This document shows positions 33,525-34,112 of a DNA stretch of 34,112 bases, in pieces. The translations under genes and the position numbers were made by a program. The notes below the pieces were generated by a model. That model saw nothing but the letters and a program-made list of their open reading frames with translations, had not been told where the DNA came from and searched no databases. The stretch is from Halolamina rubra (lineage in GTDB: Archaea > Halobacteriota > Halobacteria > Halobacteriales > Haloferacaceae), in the NCBI RefSeq assembly GCF_000739555.1, contig NZ_BBJN01000042.1:1-34112 (forward strand). The letters run 5' to 3'. Position 1 is the stretch's first letter, and each line of letters begins with the position of its first letter.

Positions 33525-34112
33525 TTACAACGTCGTTCGCTCCCGGAGCGCGGCCGCGGCTCGCTCGTAGCTGTCCCGGACCCGTCGGGCGTCGAGCGGC
33601 CGGCCGTCGACCGCCGGAACCGTCGCCAGCACCGGACAGCCGAGCAGTTCGGCGGCGTTGGGCGGGCGGACGGCGGTGCGGGTCAGCACGGCGCCGACGA
33701 CCGGCGTGTCGACCGCCCGAGCCATCGCGGCGGTCTTGGCGGCGTCCCGGAGCGCCGGGGCACAGGCCGTGCTGATCAGCACGACGCCGTCGGCGGCCTG
33801 CAGGGGCGTCGCGGCGTCGACGCCGGCGCCCGCCGGCGTGTCGATCAGTATCGGCGCGGGGTCCTCGCTGGTCTCCCAGTTCGCTCGGACCTGCGCCAGC
33901 CGGTCCTGGGACGGTGGGAGATCACCCTCTGGCACCGGGAGGACGTGGCAGTCCTGGTCCCCGGCGAGCGGTGGCGCGTCGATCGAGTCCGTGTCCGAGC
34001 GCGGGACGCCGGCGAGCGCGTGGAGGTCGGGCATGTCCCGGTCGGCGTCGACGACGAGCGGGCGGTCCGGGAGCGCGGCGGCGAGCCCGAGCGCCGTCGT
34101 CGTCTTCCCGAC
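33525..34112 (-). CDS. MinD/ParA-like P-loop ATPase, partial
   Basis: The C-terminal 195 residues are visible; the N-terminus lies beyond the window's right edge. The open frame continues to the edge as VGKTTTALGLAAALPDRPLV, the second half of a deviant Walker A. DADRDMPDLHALAG follows, then ILIDTPAGAGVDAATPLQAA, the A' region, and a C-terminal helix. It belongs to the MinD/ParA family of membrane- or DNA-positioning ATPases, but is distinct from the ParA at 5478. The gene after it encodes the RAD55-like protein. The specific role is unknown. Confidence 0.88.
   Translation of the reverse strand, partial: VGKTTTALGLAAALPDRPLVVDADRDMPDLHALAGVPRSDTDSIDAPPLAGDQDCHVLPVPEGDLPPSQDRLAQVRANWETSEDPAPILIDTPAGAGVDAATPLQAADGVVLISTACAPALRDAAKTAAMARAVDTPVVGAVLTRTAVRPPNAAELLGCPVLATVPAVDGRPLDARRVRDSYERAAAALRERTTL

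Overview
The window is a piece of a haloarchaeal (class Halobacteria) chromosome. The signs are very high G+C, acidic proteins rich in Asp and Glu, twin-arginine lipoprotein signals on most secreted proteins, a PGF-type C-terminal sorting signal, and TATA-like boxes 25-30 nt before start codons, as in leaderless haloarchaeal transcripts. Several protein types are largely haloarchaeal. The genus cannot be fixed from the sequence alone; a Halorubraceae-like or Haloferacales-like member is a guess.

Layout. 1-5110: a peptide/solute ABC importer, with ATPase (cut by the window edge), permease C and permease B on the minus strand, diverging from a Tat lipoprotein binding protein. 5141-6290: ParA-type ATPase with an overlapping small acidic partner gene. 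6660-10595: Na+/Ca2+-exchanger-like transporter, a tandem hairpin array (about 7983-8150), an S9 peptidase and a small ribbon-helix-helix protein. 10596-11314: a long gene-free stretch with a probable structured RNA and a strong TATA box. 11315-17434: katG, a split pair of small membrane proteins, an MFS transporter and AtoE-type fatty acid transporter operon, and a fused homologue of the split pair. 17475-21593: XPD/DinG helicase (frameshifted), a DUF2391-like membrane protein, a lipoprotein and a tiny zinc-ribbon protein. 21612-25591: purD, rocF arginase and an M20 amidohydrolase. 25769-27188: a DUF5805-like DNA-binding protein overlapping a tyrosine recombinase. 27295-31476: a frameshifted halocyanin and an NMT1/SsuA-type ABC importer whose two permease genes converge. 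31634-34112: a frameshifted PQQ-propeller lipoprotein, a RAD55-like protein with a degenerate P-loop, and a MinD/ParA-like ATPase cut by the edge.

The genes are mostly housekeeping, transport and redox functions; no CRISPR array, insertion sequence, rRNA or tRNA was recognised. The most unusual structures are three tandem hairpins whose arms differ in sequence but keep perfect pairing, a compact RNA-like element with its own promoter, a split/fused membrane protein family, a 22-bp element present twice, and a 20-bp palindrome upstream of parA. Three genes (helicase, halocyanin, propeller protein) each appear to lack exactly one base. This points either to sequence errors or to recent inactivation, and it also casts some doubt on whether the split membrane pair is real.
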